Shown piece after piece: positions 16,600-25,483 of a DNA stretch of 64,000 bases; within the stretch, counting starts at the first letter, position 1; every line of letters begins with the position of its first letter. The position numbers and the translations under genes are program-made. This stretch comes from Mycobacterium branderi (GTDB lineage Bacteria > Actinomycetota > Actinomycetes > Mycobacteriales > Mycobacteriaceae), in assembly GCF_010728725.1 (NCBI RefSeq), contig NZ_AP022607.1, positions 186,001 through 250,000 of the forward strand, read 5' to 3'. The notes below the pieces were generated by a model. It had not been told where the DNA came from, did not search any database, and saw only the letters and a list, made by a program, of their open reading frames with translations.

Positions 16600-16870
16600 G
16601 CCGATAACCGCTCCTGCTTACTTTTCGACCGGATGTCGGGTGCGCGGCGCGCGGTTAAGACGCTGCCAATGCCCGGTTCTGGGTGTCAGTGCGAACGACC
16701 GGAACTTCTGCCTTTCGATGCATCGGAGCTGACCATTGAGCGACCGCATACTTATGGGTAATAACGCTCCGGATAGCTGAGATCCATTGATCTGCACTAG
16801 ATCTCGGCGGCATATGGCCGAAGCTTCACCACATTGCGCAAGTAATCCGAGGGTAAGTCCGGTACCGATG

Positions 16871-17533
16871 TCAGCGTCGTTCCGGCGAGACCGCTGCGGC
16901 CAGTTCGGTGGGAATGTCGGGCACCCGGCCGATCGCGTCCAGCAGCGCATGCGCGCAGGTGTCGCCGAGATAGTTCGCGTCGATGGTGGGGTCCATGATG
17001 CGCTGCCGGCACATCTCGAAGGTGAACGACAACCAGCCGAACACCGCCGCCCGCAGGTCGCGCTCGACCGCCGGGGCGAATCCGTTGCTCATTCCTCCGG
17101 GCACCAACGCGCTGGCCGCGCCCATGATCCGCTGCATCTGGCGGCTCTTGGCCTCGTCGTCGATTTCGACCAGAACAGGGTCATAGCGGCCGGCCCGCAC
17201 ATACACCGCCCAGGCCGCATAGGGATGGTTCTTGTGGTAGTCCACATACGCCAGCACCCCGGCGCGCACCCGCTGGAACAGCGTGCCTCCGGGGTCGGGC
17301 GGATTCTCGGTGGCCGCGTAAAGCTGCTCGGCCTCGTTTTTGACGACGGCGGCGAAGAAGGCCCGCTTGTCGGGGAAGTAGTGGTACATCAGGGCCCGCG
17401 AGACGCCCGCGCGTTCGGCGATCTCCTCGACATGGACATCCTCATAGGGTCGCTCCGCAAAGGCCTGCGACCCCAGCGCCAGCAACTCCGAGCGCCGCTC
17501 ATCCGGAGATAACCGCCGCCTCTGGCTCGTCAT
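16871..17533 (-). CDS. TetR-family transcriptional regulator
   Basis: A 220-residue TetR. The HTH is clear in the first 60 residues (VHVEEIAERAGVSRALMYHYFPDKRAFF). The C-terminal domain carries a WSFTFEM-like helical region, typical of regulators of lipid genes in actinobacteria. The nearest gene is the mycolate methyltransferase at 17834, transcribed in the same direction and ending 300 bp upstream, so a shared function is possible but not shown. No obvious palindrome precedes its start. The 270 bp after its stop (16600-16870) hold no supported gene. Confidence 0.85.
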   Translation of the reverse strand: MTSQRRRLSPDERRSELLALGSQAFAERPYEDVHVEEIAERAGVSRALMYHYFPDKRAFFAAVVKNEAEQLYAATENPPDPGGTLFQRVRAGVLAYVDYHKNHPYAAWAVYVRAGRYDPVLVEIDDEAKSRQMQRIMGAASALVPGGMSNGFAPAVERDLRAAVFGWLSFTFEMCRQRIMDPTIDANYLGDTCAHALLDAIGRVPDIPTELAAAVSPERR

Positions 17534-17833
17534 GTCTCGATGCTACGGCCCAATGCCCTAGTGCGGCATATTTTTCCAGCGTCGCCCCGACAGGCAGATG
17601 CGGTCATTGTCATGCCATCGACCTACGGAGCGAGCCTTTTCCATGCTCCGACGTGTACCTGCTGAAGATCCCAAGCCGTGCTGTGTGCACATTAATGGCT
17701 GACGACAATCGCCGATCAAAAATTGTTGGAATCTGTTGGCGCCCCGTGTGTTTGACCGGCAGGCGTTCGGAAGAGCGGCACGCCGGAGATTTGATTCAAC
17801 ACCGTAATGTGCCGCTCGTCGCCTCGGGGTGCG
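17534..17833. other. Intergenic stretch without a supported gene
   Basis: This 300-bp gap between the mycolate methyltransferase stop and the TetR start is less G+C-rich than its surroundings in places. I see no convincing ORF, RNA gene or long inverted repeat. It must hold the TetR promoter. Confidence 0.5.
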
Positions 17834-18697
17834 TTACTTCTGCAGCGTCAATTGGCAGACGTCGGTATATCCGTCGCGGAACAGCTGAGCGCAGCCGGTC
17901 AGATATGTCATGTAGCGGTCGTAGACGCCTTGCGATTGGATCGAGAGGGCCTGGCGCATGTTGGCTTGCAGGTTGGCCGCCCAGCTGTCCAGTGTCCGCG
18001 CGTAGTGGGGCTGCAGTGACTGGATACGGGCGACCGTAAAGCCTGCTTCGGTGGCGCGGTCTTCGACCATCGGAGTCGGCGGGAGATACCCACCGGGGAA
18101 GACCTCGGCCAGGATGAATTGGCAGAAGTGGACCAGTTCATGGGTCAACCTCAGGCCCCGCTGCCGCAATGCCTTAAACGTGGGACGGACGATGGTGTGC
18201 AGCAGCATCACCCCGTCGGCGGGCAGCGCTTCATACGCCATTTTGAAGAAGGCGGGGTAGCGCTCGATACCGAAGTGCTCGAACGCCCCGATCGATACGA
18301 TGCGGTCAACGGGCTCGCGGAACTCTTCCCACCCCGTCAGCAGCACCCGCTTGCTGCAGGCGGTGTCCATTTCGTCGAACATGGTCTGCACGTGGGCGGC
18401 CTGGTTCTTCGACAACGTCAGACCGACAACATTGACGTCGTAGTGTTCGATCGCCCGTTTCATGGCGGCGCCCCAGCCACAACCGATGTCCAGCAGCGTC
18501 ATCCCCGGCTGCAGACCCAACTTTCCCAGCGCCAGGTCGATCTTGGCCAGCTGGGCTTGTTGCAGGGTCATGTCGTCGCGCTCGAAGTAGGCGCAGCTGT
18601 AAGTTTGGGTGGGGTCGAGAAACAGCCGAAAGAAATCGTCGGAGAGGTCGTAATGCGCCTGCACATTCTCGAACTGCGGCATCAGCTGCACGGCCAT
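17834..18697 (-). CDS. Mycolic acid methyltransferase (CmaA/MmaA/UmaA-like)
   Basis: A 287-residue SAM-dependent methyltransferase, the exact length of CmaA1. The start FENVQAHYDLSDDFFRLFLD and the block TYSCAYFERDDMTL are nearly identical to mycobacterial CmaA1 as I recall it. The SAM motif is LLDIGCGWGA (68-77), followed by VVGLTLSKNQ and IVSIGAFEHFG. These enzymes cyclopropanate or methylate meromycolate double bonds on acyl-carrier-bound chains. The middle (after HTIVRP) diverges from CmaA1, so exact product chemistry is open. It stands alone rather than in the usual mmaA cluster, suggesting a paralogue. Confidence 0.9.
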   Translation of the reverse strand: MAVQLMPQFENVQAHYDLSDDFFRLFLDPTQTYSCAYFERDDMTLQQAQLAKIDLALGKLGLQPGMTLLDIGCGWGAAMKRAIEHYDVNVVGLTLSKNQAAHVQTMFDEMDTACSKRVLLTGWEEFREPVDRIVSIGAFEHFGIERYPAFFKMAYEALPADGVMLLHTIVRPTFKALRQRGLRLTHELVHFCQFILAEVFPGGYLPPTPMVEDRATEAGFTVARIQSLQPHYARTLDSWAANLQANMRQALSIQSQGVYDRYMTYLTGCAQLFRDGYTDVCQLTLQK

Positions 18698-18890
18698 ATG
18701 GCGTAATCCTCTAGATCTCAGAGGGACACCAGGGCACGTCGAGTGTCCCGGTACTCCCCTGCGAATGTTCGTAGCATGCTATTGGTTTCAGGGACGGTTG
18801 GTCGCTGAAACCGCCTCGGCGAAGGCGAGAAGTCGGTCGACTCGGCTTGCTGGTGCCGGGTCAGCGCTCCCACTTCCCGCCGCGAACGCT

Positions 18891-19334
18891 TCATCGAGCA
18901 AATTGTTCCGCATTGCTCGCCGACAGCGCCGCCTCAACCGTCGGATGCACCGACAGCAGCGGGCGCAGCCCACCGGCGGCAACCACTCGGGCCACGATCG
19001 GCTGGTTGGTGACCAAGCACATATTCACGCCCCGACGCCGGCACCGCCGAGCCTCGTGGGCCAGCACGACAAACGCAGCGCATCCCATAAAACCGACGTT
19101 GCCCACGTCGACTACGAACGGTCCGGGTGCTACCGCGGCCGCAGCCATCTTGATCAACAAGTTGCTCCAGGCATCTTCATTGCAGGCATCCACCTCACCG
19201 CCGACGCGGACGATCACTGCCGCGCCGCAGCGCTCGCTCGTGGCCCGCAGCATGCTGTGCGGATCCCTGAACGGCAAACTCCGGCCAGCACCTGACGCAA
19301 CCACTGAATGGAATCTCTCAAGCACAGGGGTCAT
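18891..19334 (-). CDS. STAS-domain protein (anti-sigma-antagonist-like) lacking the phospho-serine
   Basis: A 147-residue protein counted from the ATG at 19334, which has a GGGAG ribosome site; a longer in-frame start at 19421 exists. The STAS fold is visible in AAVIVRVGGEVDACNEDAW and FVVDVGNVGFMGCAAFVVLAHEARR. Classical antagonists have D-S-x-G at the loop after 'VxF'; here it is G-C-A-A, so the regulatory serine is replaced and phosphorylation control is probably lost. M. tuberculosis RsfA/RsfB-like proteins include variants controlled by redox or other cues. The partner anti-sigma factor is not nearby. Confidence 0.75.
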   Translation of the reverse strand: MTPVLERFHSVVASGAGRSLPFRDPHSMLRATSERCGAAVIVRVGGEVDACNEDAWSNLLIKMAAAAVAPGPFVVDVGNVGFMGCAAFVVLAHEARRCRRRGVNMCLVTNQPIVARVVAAGGLRPLLSVHPTVEAALSASNAEQFAR

Positions 19335-19716
19335 CGCGCTCTCCCGATCAGGCAGCGCACAGGGGCCGTGATGGATGGCCGCCCCTGAAGTCTGAAAAAC
19401 AGACCACGGCCTCCTTTTCATAGCAAAGACAGCCCCGGGTTGTCAGCAGTCCGCGGCAGATTTCTGTGAACTGCACCCGCGGTCTCGCATGACAACTGCC
19501 GATGTCTGTGAAAACCGGGGCCGAGTTGCCGCCACGCACCCCAACCTTGTGCGCTGCCTGCAGCTTGCTTGGCCGGCCAGACCAGAGGACATGGGTCGAT
19601 GGGAATGCTCCGAATGCAACATGGATGGCGCAGGTCCTCAATTCGCTGACCCGAGGCCTTGCCTGCTGGTCAGTGTCGCCATGTGGCCAATAGTGTTACA
19701 GGCCCACCGATAACCT
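19335..19716. other. Intergenic stretch with a possible leader peptide
   Basis: About 380 bp separate the STAS gene from the coupling-protein stop. On the minus strand, AAAAGGAGG is followed by GTG at 19404 opening an 18-codon frame (VVCFSDFRGGHPSRPLCAA, ending at 19348) just before the STAS start. This could be a leader peptide or simply the N-terminal region of a longer STAS ORF read in another frame. Nothing else is seen. Confidence 0.35.
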
Positions 19717-21057
19717 CTACAGGCGCCGCACCGCCCGCAGCTCCTCCAGGTACCTGACGAAATCGGTCCAATCCATCAGATTCACCATCCGGCCCGGGGT
19801 TCCGCGGACAACCAGCCGCGCCTGCTCATCATTGAGCGGCATCAGTTCCGCGGGTTCCAGCGCATCACCGAAACTGCGACCAGTCACCAAGTCGTCGCCG
19901 TTGTGGTTGTAGGACTGGTGACTGCGGGTCGTTTTCCCCGCCCAAAACGCCGCCGACTGCATCAGCTCCTTCTCATGCGAGCCGTACATGATCAGTGTCG
20001 CCGGCACCACATCACGGATAGCCCTGCCCTGCAGCGGGCCATACACGGCGTCGAGCTGCGAACTGGCCTGGGCGGCAAAGCATATCGACACCCCTAGCCC
20101 GCGGGATTCTGCCAGATACTGCGGTAGCCGGGGCAGCGGCGTGTTGGTCACCTCGTCGAGGAACATCCCGATACGGGTCATTTCCTCCCACTGGGCCATC
20201 TTGCATCGCTGGCGGTTGATGATCTGATCCATCAGCGTGATCGCCTGCGGCGCCACGGTGCCATCAGCCGGGGTGAGCAGATACACCGTGGCATCGCGTT
20301 CGTCCAGAAACGACAGATCCAACACCGGCAACTCGCGGTCCCGCACTGACGTACGAAGCCAGGCTGTAAGCACTTTGGTCACAGTGATTTTCACCGAATC
20401 CCGCTGTTTGGGTTCCATGTCGAGGACACCGCGCACCCGCGCCTCGAACAGCGGATCAGCGCACCAGGCCGCCGCCGAAGCCCATGACGGTGTTGTGCTG
20501 ACTTGTAAGTCAGACCCGCGCGGTTTGTCGACGTCTTCGGCCGCTGTCAGGGTCCATTCGATGCCCAGCGCGGTGCACTGCGGGCTGGCCGCAAACAGCA
20601 GACACGTCAGCGGTGCGAATGCCAGCTGATCCCACGGGCCCGAGTCCGCGCCGATGCGAAACGCGTTGCCCGACAATGCGACCGACGACGTGCTCAGCAG
20701 TGTTTCCGCCACCGCCTGCGCATCGGCTAAGCTCGCTATCAGCGCGGTCGGATCAAATCGGTACGACCGGAAGTCGCTGGGGTAATACGGGGCGGCCATC
20801 GGTCGCAGATCCAGCAGCGCTGCCGGCCCGTAGCGGTGGGCGGCCACCATCTGCATCAAGTCGTCTTTACTCGACGACACGAACGCCGGTCCCGGCCACA
20901 GCACCGCTGCTTGCGATAACCACTTACGGGTCTTGCCGGTGCCGGGCGGGGCGAAACCCCCGATATGTGGTGCCGTCTCCAGGGGCACCATCCGGTCGCC
21001 GTCGACCACCCAGCCACCGAAGGGGGTCACGGGCTTTCGGTACCCGTCGGCGCTCAC
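19717..21057 (-). CDS. VirD4/TraG-like type IV coupling ATPase, orphan
   Basis: A 446-residue ATPase. Walker A is APPGTGKT (36-43) in the setting APHIGGFAPPGTGKTRKWL; Walker B-like IGMFLDEVTNTPLP follows, then LAESRGLGVSICFAAQASSQ and an RAIRDVVPATLIMYG block. This order is that of TraG/TraD/VirD4 coupling proteins, which deliver relaxosome DNA to conjugation pores. No N-terminal membrane helices are present, unlike canonical VirD4, and no relaxase or VirB4 is in the window. It is probably a relic or part of an integrated conjugative element. The upstream membrane gene at 21267 runs the opposite way. Confidence 0.8.
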   Translation of the reverse strand: MSADGYRKPVTPFGGWVVDGDRMVPLETAPHIGGFAPPGTGKTRKWLSQAAVLWPGPAFVSSSKDDLMQMVAAHRYGPAALLDLRPMAAPYYPSDFRSYRFDPTALIASLADAQAVAETLLSTSSVALSGNAFRIGADSGPWDQLAFAPLTCLLFAASPQCTALGIEWTLTAAEDVDKPRGSDLQVSTTPSWASAAAWCADPLFEARVRGVLDMEPKQRDSVKITVTKVLTAWLRTSVRDRELPVLDLSFLDERDATVYLLTPADGTVAPQAITLMDQIINRQRCKMAQWEEMTRIGMFLDEVTNTPLPRLPQYLAESRGLGVSICFAAQASSQLDAVYGPLQGRAIRDVVPATLIMYGSHEKELMQSAAFWAGKTTRSHQSYNHNGDDLVTGRSFGDALEPAELMPLNDEQARLVVRGTPGRMVNLMDWTDFVRYLEELRAVRRL

Positions 21058-21266
21058 GCGTCAACCCTAAGTTCGCTCGAAGCGTGCGGTGTGCACAAAA
21101 ATTGTTATGCCGGCAAGGGGGTGACAGGGTTCTGATCGAGGTCGTGCCCGCCGGATCGTGGCGGCCGACAGGCCGTACGTGAGCGGCAGAGGACGACGAA
21201 TCACGTTGCCGCTGTGCGGAGCCCGCCTGGCGCGCGACTCGGTGAGCGCCAAACTATGATGCGCCG

Positions 21267-21686
21267 GTGACGCAGTTTCGTGATGCGCATGGTGTGCAGT
21301 GGGCAGTTGCCCGACAGTGGTGGAGCATCGATGTCCCTCCTGACTACGGGGCACTCGGCGACGACATCATCTCCTTCGTCATCGGGGTCACCTGCATGCT
21401 GCTGTGGCTACCGTTCGTGCTGGCGTGGCCGTTTTGGTTCCTCGCCAAACTGTGCGGGGTTCCGTGGACGGTGGTCGTCACCCGCGACGGGGAGAAGGTC
21501 CACACCGAGCGGGTACGCGGCTGGTCCGCCTCGGAACGGCGTATCGAGCAGCTCGCCCGCGATTTGCGCATCGGGCAATACTCGCCCCATCAGGCTGAAG
21601 TCTGGTCGCCCAACAGGCCCGGGGCCGAATGGCCTCGTTGGCGCATGTCGCGGCCGTTCCTGGTCGACACGCCCCGTCCCCGGTGA
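21267..21686 (+). CDS. Hypothetical membrane protein
   Basis: A 139-residue protein starting at GTG 21267. A central hydrophobic block at about residues 35-65 (ISFVIGVTCMLLWLPFVLAWPFWFLAKL) likely forms two closely spaced helices. The C-terminus is cytoplasmic-looking (VVVTRDGEKVHTERVRGW, then ERRIEQLARDLRIG). It is divergent from the coupling ATPase. No family is recognised. Mycobacterial mobile and ESX regions contain similar short membrane genes, but there is no motif to assign a role. Confidence 0.6.
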   Translation: MTQFRDAHGVQWAVARQWWSIDVPPDYGALGDDIISFVIGVTCMLLWLPFVLAWPFWFLAKLCGVPWTVVVTRDGEKVHTERVRGWSASERRIEQLARDLRIGQYSPHQAEVWSPNRPGAEWPRWRMSRPFLVDTPRPR

Positions 21687-21815
21687 GCCACCTTCGGCCC
21701 AGCGACACATCTTAGTGTAAACTTACGATACTCTTAATTTTCTTAATTTTGGTGTACGGTCGCTGGTCATGGGTTCGACAAACGTCGAGATGTCACGGGC
21801 GGGGGGTCCATCGAG

Positions 21816-22676
21816 ATGACCAACACTGAATTCCAGGAGGGATCGCCTCGGTCCCACATCAGTCGGTCGCCGCTGTCTCAGGACCAAGACCATCGACCGA
21901 CCGGGCAGGTAACTGGCGACCTCCACGCGCGGCACGCCCGACTGCCCCGATTGTTGCCCGTCTGCGATGCCGCGGCGGCATACCACCTCGTCTACCGACG
22001 TGTCGACGCGCTGATTCGGGACCGCGCGCAAGTCGCCGAACTGACAGTGCCGGCCTGTCCCGCCTGGACCATACGCCAGACAGTTGCTCACCTGGCCGGG
22101 ATCGCACAGGACATCGTTTCTTCCAACATGGAAGGAAAGGCCGGCGACTCCTGGACACAGGCGCAGGTCGATCGCCTCGCCGGGCACAGCATCGACGAGT
22201 TACTCGACCTGTGGGGGCGGATCATCGACGACGTGTCAACGACGCTGGCTCTGGGCTCCGAAGGATCCGCATGCCAGCTTGTCTTCGATGCCATCAGCCA
22301 TGAGCACGACATCCGGGGTGCGCTGAGCGAACCAGGCTCCCGCACAGGCGATCTCGTCTTCGAGGTCGCCTTGGGATTCTTGACAACGATGGGCGATCAA
22401 TTCATCCGGCATGCCAGGATGCCGGCGTTCCGGCTGACCACACCCACACTCGGATCCGTACAGCTCGGCGACCCGCACACCGCCCAAGGCCAAATCGCCC
22501 TCAGTATCTCTGATTTCGAGGCGCTACGCGCCTTCGGCGGACGACGCAGTCTCCGGCAACTGCTGGCCCTGCCCTGGCAGGGAGACCCGACAGAGCTACT
22601 GCCCGCCTTCACGCATCTGCTGCCCGCCGTCAGCAACGACGGTATCCGCCCGCCAGATGACGACCTCGTCGAGTGA
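21816..22676 (+). CDS. Mycothiol-dependent maleylpyruvate isomerase-like (DinB-fold) protein
   Basis: A 286-residue protein. After a 50-residue variable start come the signatures of the MDMPI N-terminal/TIGR03083 family: VPACPAWTIRQTVAHLAGIAQDIV and, later, VFDAISHEHDIRGAL. The histidines in AHLAG and SHEHDIRGA are the usual metal ligands of this DinB-like four-helix bundle. Family members transfer or use mycothiol, or have unknown roles. A conspicuously AT-rich stretch with two near-identical CTTAATTTT units (about 21735-21752) lies before the gene, probably the promoter. The start at 21816 is the ATG giving continuous conservation but is not certain. Confidence 0.75.
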   Translation: MTNTEFQEGSPRSHISRSPLSQDQDHRPTGQVTGDLHARHARLPRLLPVCDAAAAYHLVYRRVDALIRDRAQVAELTVPACPAWTIRQTVAHLAGIAQDIVSSNMEGKAGDSWTQAQVDRLAGHSIDELLDLWGRIIDDVSTTLALGSEGSACQLVFDAISHEHDIRGALSEPGSRTGDLVFEVALGFLTTMGDQFIRHARMPAFRLTTPTLGSVQLGDPHTAQGQIALSISDFEALRAFGGRRSLRQLLALPWQGDPTELLPAFTHLLPAVSNDGIRPPDDDLVE

Positions 22677-22970
22677 CCGAAACGTGGCTACCCGCACGTC
22701 GAAACAGTGCGGCCAACACCCTTACAGACACATCGGGCCGCCCCGTCCGGACGTGAAAAGCACAGTCCGCGTGGAGGTTTCCAGACGCAGCGCGTCAAAG
22801 CAGGCAAAGCGGCGCCCAGCTTTCCGGTGCGTACTGCGATCGGTGCACGTGCGGTGCAAGCCGCCTCTCGTCTCCTCGTCGGTCATGCCGGCCCGCTAGA
22901 TCTCGCCATTGATCTATCAAGACACATCCCGCCGCGCCGGGACGTGCAAGTATGTTGCGTGGACTTCGCC
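22677..22970. other. Intergenic stretch without a supported gene
   Basis: The frame of the next gene is open across part of this region, but the residues are Arg/Ala-rich and unlike a protein domain. I see no RNA gene or clear repeat. Confidence 0.45.
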
Positions 22971-23342
22971 ATGCGATATGACCGCAGTTATCGGCCCCTG
23001 GCAACCGTGTTAGGCATCGGACCCAAGCGGACGACAATCCGGGTTGCCGACGGCACACTGCACGTCAAGCACGGCCGGGTCTTTGCTATTGATGTTCCGC
23101 TCTCGGAAATCAAGTCCGCGCGCGTACTTCCCGAGCGGCCTTCCGGTTGGGGAGTGCATCAGTTCAAAGACGGTTGGCTGATCAGGGGTTCACGGGATGG
23201 CATCGTGGAGCTCACATTCGGCAGCCGCATCAAGCCGAAGAAGGTACCCGGCGGGGGCGACTGGCTCGCCAGCCCCGTCGGCGCCCTCTACATCAGTCTC
23301 GCTGAACCGGATAGCTTCATCGCCGCGGTCCGACCCCATTAG
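22971..23342 (+). CDS. Hypothetical protein with PH-like strand pattern
   Basis: A 123-residue protein counted from the ATG at 22971; a GTG at 22959 is an in-frame alternative. The sequence alternates strands, e.g. KRTTIRVADGTLHVKHGRVF, PLSEIKSARVL, GVHQFKDGWLIRGSRDGIVEL, ending in a short helix with SLAEPDSFIAAVRPH. This resembles bacterial PH-like domains that bind lipids or peptides. A similar but longer PH-like protein is encoded at 55615. No operon partner is obvious; the next gene is a lipoprotein 104 bp downstream. Confidence 0.65.
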   Translation: MRYDRSYRPLATVLGIGPKRTTIRVADGTLHVKHGRVFAIDVPLSEIKSARVLPERPSGWGVHQFKDGWLIRGSRDGIVELTFGSRIKPKKVPGGGDWLASPVGALYISLAEPDSFIAAVRPH

Positions 23343-23445
23343 CAACCGGGCCGACGGGCTGCCGGCACGTACAGCGCGCAACCGAGACCCAGGGAGCGTG
23401 AAACTCCTGCTCCGCAGCACACCGGATAGTCCTTATCCTTCCGAG

Positions 23446-24144
23446 ATGCGAATGTTCGCCGCGATGATGGCCACCCTGCTTGCCGCGGCCTGCGCACGAA
23501 CCCCACACCCCGCGGCAAACTCTCCCGAATCAGCGTCGTCGACGCTCAGGACCCCGTCGTCGACCGTCCCCGCGCAGCCGCCCGCGCCTGCACAACCACC
23601 CCCGCCAGGTCCCGGCGCATCTCCCGCCGCGCTAGCCGCCTGGATTCAGGCCGGAACACCCGTGAACGCAGCCGATTTCCACACCGTCGCCCTGCACGGC
23701 ACTGCCGAGACACTGGATGACCCCGCCGATGTCGCATTCCGCTCACCCGGTCCCCATAACCCCGACGCGGTAGCCGGCTGCATCACCCAACTTGCGTCAA
23801 GCCCCGAGCTGGTCTGCCTCCCGCCACTGAAGAACCCGCCGAAACGACCCGATCGGCCCGGAGAATGGATCGGCAACTGGGTGACCTTCGACGGCGCCTC
23901 GATCACCGTCGGCAGCTTCCACGGAGACCCCGGCCCGTTCAACGACGGCGCCGGGAAGCCGTTGCCCTACGGCGACACCATCAGCTTCGGCGACTACCAA
24001 TGTCGCTCGGACCCCAGCGGTATGTACTGCCTGAGCCGCTCCCACCACTCCGGACTCGCCATGTCCACCACCCTGACGGCCTACGGATGCGTCACGCTAC
24101 CAACACATCCCAAACACGTGGGCGAACAATTCACCTGCGGATAA
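23446..24144 (+). CDS. Secreted lipoprotein with four-cysteine domain
   Basis: A 232-residue lipoprotein from the ATG at 23446. Its signal peptide ends in a lipobox (LLAAAC, acylated Cys16), followed by a Ser/Pro-rich linker and a folded domain. The domain contains VAGCITQL, ELVCLPPL, GDYQCRSDPSGMYCLSRSHHSGLAMS and a C-terminal cysteine. The pattern of cysteine pairs, a 'L.YGD' strand and a small-residue tail resembles the secreted proteins at 24877 and 28192. It is likely cell-envelope anchored. No catalytic motif is seen. It starts a run of three same-strand exported genes. Confidence 0.75.
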   Translation: MRMFAAMMATLLAAACARTPHPAANSPESASSTLRTPSSTVPAQPPAPAQPPPPGPGASPAALAAWIQAGTPVNAADFHTVALHGTAETLDDPADVAFRSPGPHNPDAVAGCITQLASSPELVCLPPLKNPPKRPDRPGEWIGNWVTFDGASITVGSFHGDPGPFNDGAGKPLPYGDTISFGDYQCRSDPSGMYCLSRSHHSGLAMSTTLTAYGCVTLPTHPKHVGEQFTCG

Positions 24145-24172
24145 ATAGTTTTGGAGAGGAAGGCTCCCAGCG

Positions 24173-24646
24173 ATGTCCAAATCTTCGCCGACTGGCCACG
24201 CCGGCCTGGTGATGTTGATTCTTGCCATCACCACTACGACCACAGCATGCGAGCACCGGTCCCCGCCGAATACGGCTGTTTCGGCCCGTCCGACCACCGC
24301 GCCAACTGGTGCCGCGGCGACGCAAAACAACTCACTGGTGCTGGGCGGCAAAGCTTTCCCGCTGCACGACGTGCGATGCGGCAGTTTAGGTGGCGCTGTA
24401 CTCGTAACCGCAAAAACGCCGTCCGATGAGAAGGTCATCGTCGACGCCGCAGGCGACAAGCTGGAAACCCTCGACTTCACAGCCGATGGCGTCGGATACT
24501 TCTGGGAACCGACCTCAACCGGCGGAGCCCCGACCCCAGTACTAGTGAGAGCCGGCGGCACTTACACCGTGACCGGAGAGATCAAACAGCTCCATGACTT
24601 TACCAAGTTCAGCGAGTTCACTTTCAGGGCGACCTGCCCCGAATAA
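24173..24646 (+). CDS. LpqH-like (19-kDa antigen family) lipoprotein
   Basis: A 157-residue protein with a signal peptide and acylated Cys26 (TTTTAC; the -3 position is not the usual leucine). After a Thr/Ala-rich linker the domain shows the LpqH pattern: a first strand with DVRCGSLGGAVLV, a central YFWEPTST, TYTVTGEIKQL near the end, and a final FTFRATC that would disulfide-bond to the first cysteine. LpqH proteins are surface lipoglycoproteins recognised by TLR2; the molecular role is unclear. A good ribosome site (AGGAAGG) precedes the ATG, 28 bp after the previous lipoprotein gene. Confidence 0.78.
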   Translation: MSKSSPTGHAGLVMLILAITTTTTACEHRSPPNTAVSARPTTAPTGAAATQNNSLVLGGKAFPLHDVRCGSLGGAVLVTAKTPSDEKVIVDAAGDKLETLDFTADGVGYFWEPTSTGGAPTPVLVRAGGTYTVTGEIKQLHDFTKFSEFTFRATCPE

Positions 24647-24876
24647 GCCGGCCCTGCAATGCGAATCGCGTCTCCCGACCCCGGTACGTACACGGCGCTT
24701 GTGCCTTCGCATCCAGCCTGGGTCTGCGCCGGGCCGGCTCCGGCCGTGACCGCCCGCAGCGTTGTATTGGGGCTGGCAACGATCTCACTACTCCCCACCA
24801 GTGGACCGCGAAAGCCTCACGTGAAGCTTAAATTTCGTGCGTCGGTCCCGGCTTAGGTTGCAGTAAGCTTCTGCAG

Positions 24877-25407
24877 ATGAAGCGGTTGGCCGCGCTTGCG
24901 GTGGTGCCGTTCAGCGCCGTTGGCATACCGGCCGCGATGGCCGCGCCGAGCCCGGTACCGGATTTGAGCGGTTATCACAGCGTTGAACCCAAGGACTACA
25001 CGACCTATTACAACTATCCGACGACGAACGGGGCGCAGTTCCTCACGCCGGGCGGCTACCGGTGCCGGATCACCTACACCGGGCGAGCCAATCCGCCGTT
25101 CAAAACGGCGGAGTGCTGGGGCGCACTGCCAGCAACGGCGTTCAATCTCGTTGTGGTGGCAACATCCATGAGCGCCAACCCGGCACAGTTCGACAACATC
25201 GACCTGGCAAAAATGGAGACCTACAACGGGTGGGAGGACCCCACCAAGCCACTGCCGATCAGCCCCGACGCATACAAGCCTCTCCCCGCCGGCAGCAAGT
25301 TAACCTATCCCGATTCGGGAACCTGCGCAGCCACCGCCACGACGACGACTTGCGTTTTGGGAGACCACGGGTTTGTGCTGGACCCAAGTGGCAGCCGCAC
25401 ATTCTGA
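24877..25407 (+). CDS. Secreted four-cysteine protein
   Basis: A 176-residue protein with a signal peptide cleaved near PAAMAAPSP (about residue 22). The mature domain has YRCRITYTG, TAECWGALP, GTCAATATTTTCVLGDHGFVLDPSGSRTF. The order C..C-W-G...C..C...HGF and an aromatic terminus is shared with the protein at 28192, whose end reads HGFVIQPAGNWTF. These are typical mycobacterial exported proteins of unknown role with two probable disulfides. A HindIII-like AGCTT-rich stretch precedes the gene; no operon link to the upstream lipoprotein is clear (230 bp gap). Confidence 0.75.
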   Translation: MKRLAALAVVPFSAVGIPAAMAAPSPVPDLSGYHSVEPKDYTTYYNYPTTNGAQFLTPGGYRCRITYTGRANPPFKTAECWGALPATAFNLVVVATSMSANPAQFDNIDLAKMETYNGWEDPTKPLPISPDAYKPLPAGSKLTYPDSGTCAATATTTTCVLGDHGFVLDPSGSRTF

Positions 25408-25483
25408 CGCCGTCGGCACATCGTTATCCACGTACTCGCGCACCGCACCCCAGCGTCTCGGTGTCGAGAAAAAACGATGTCGC

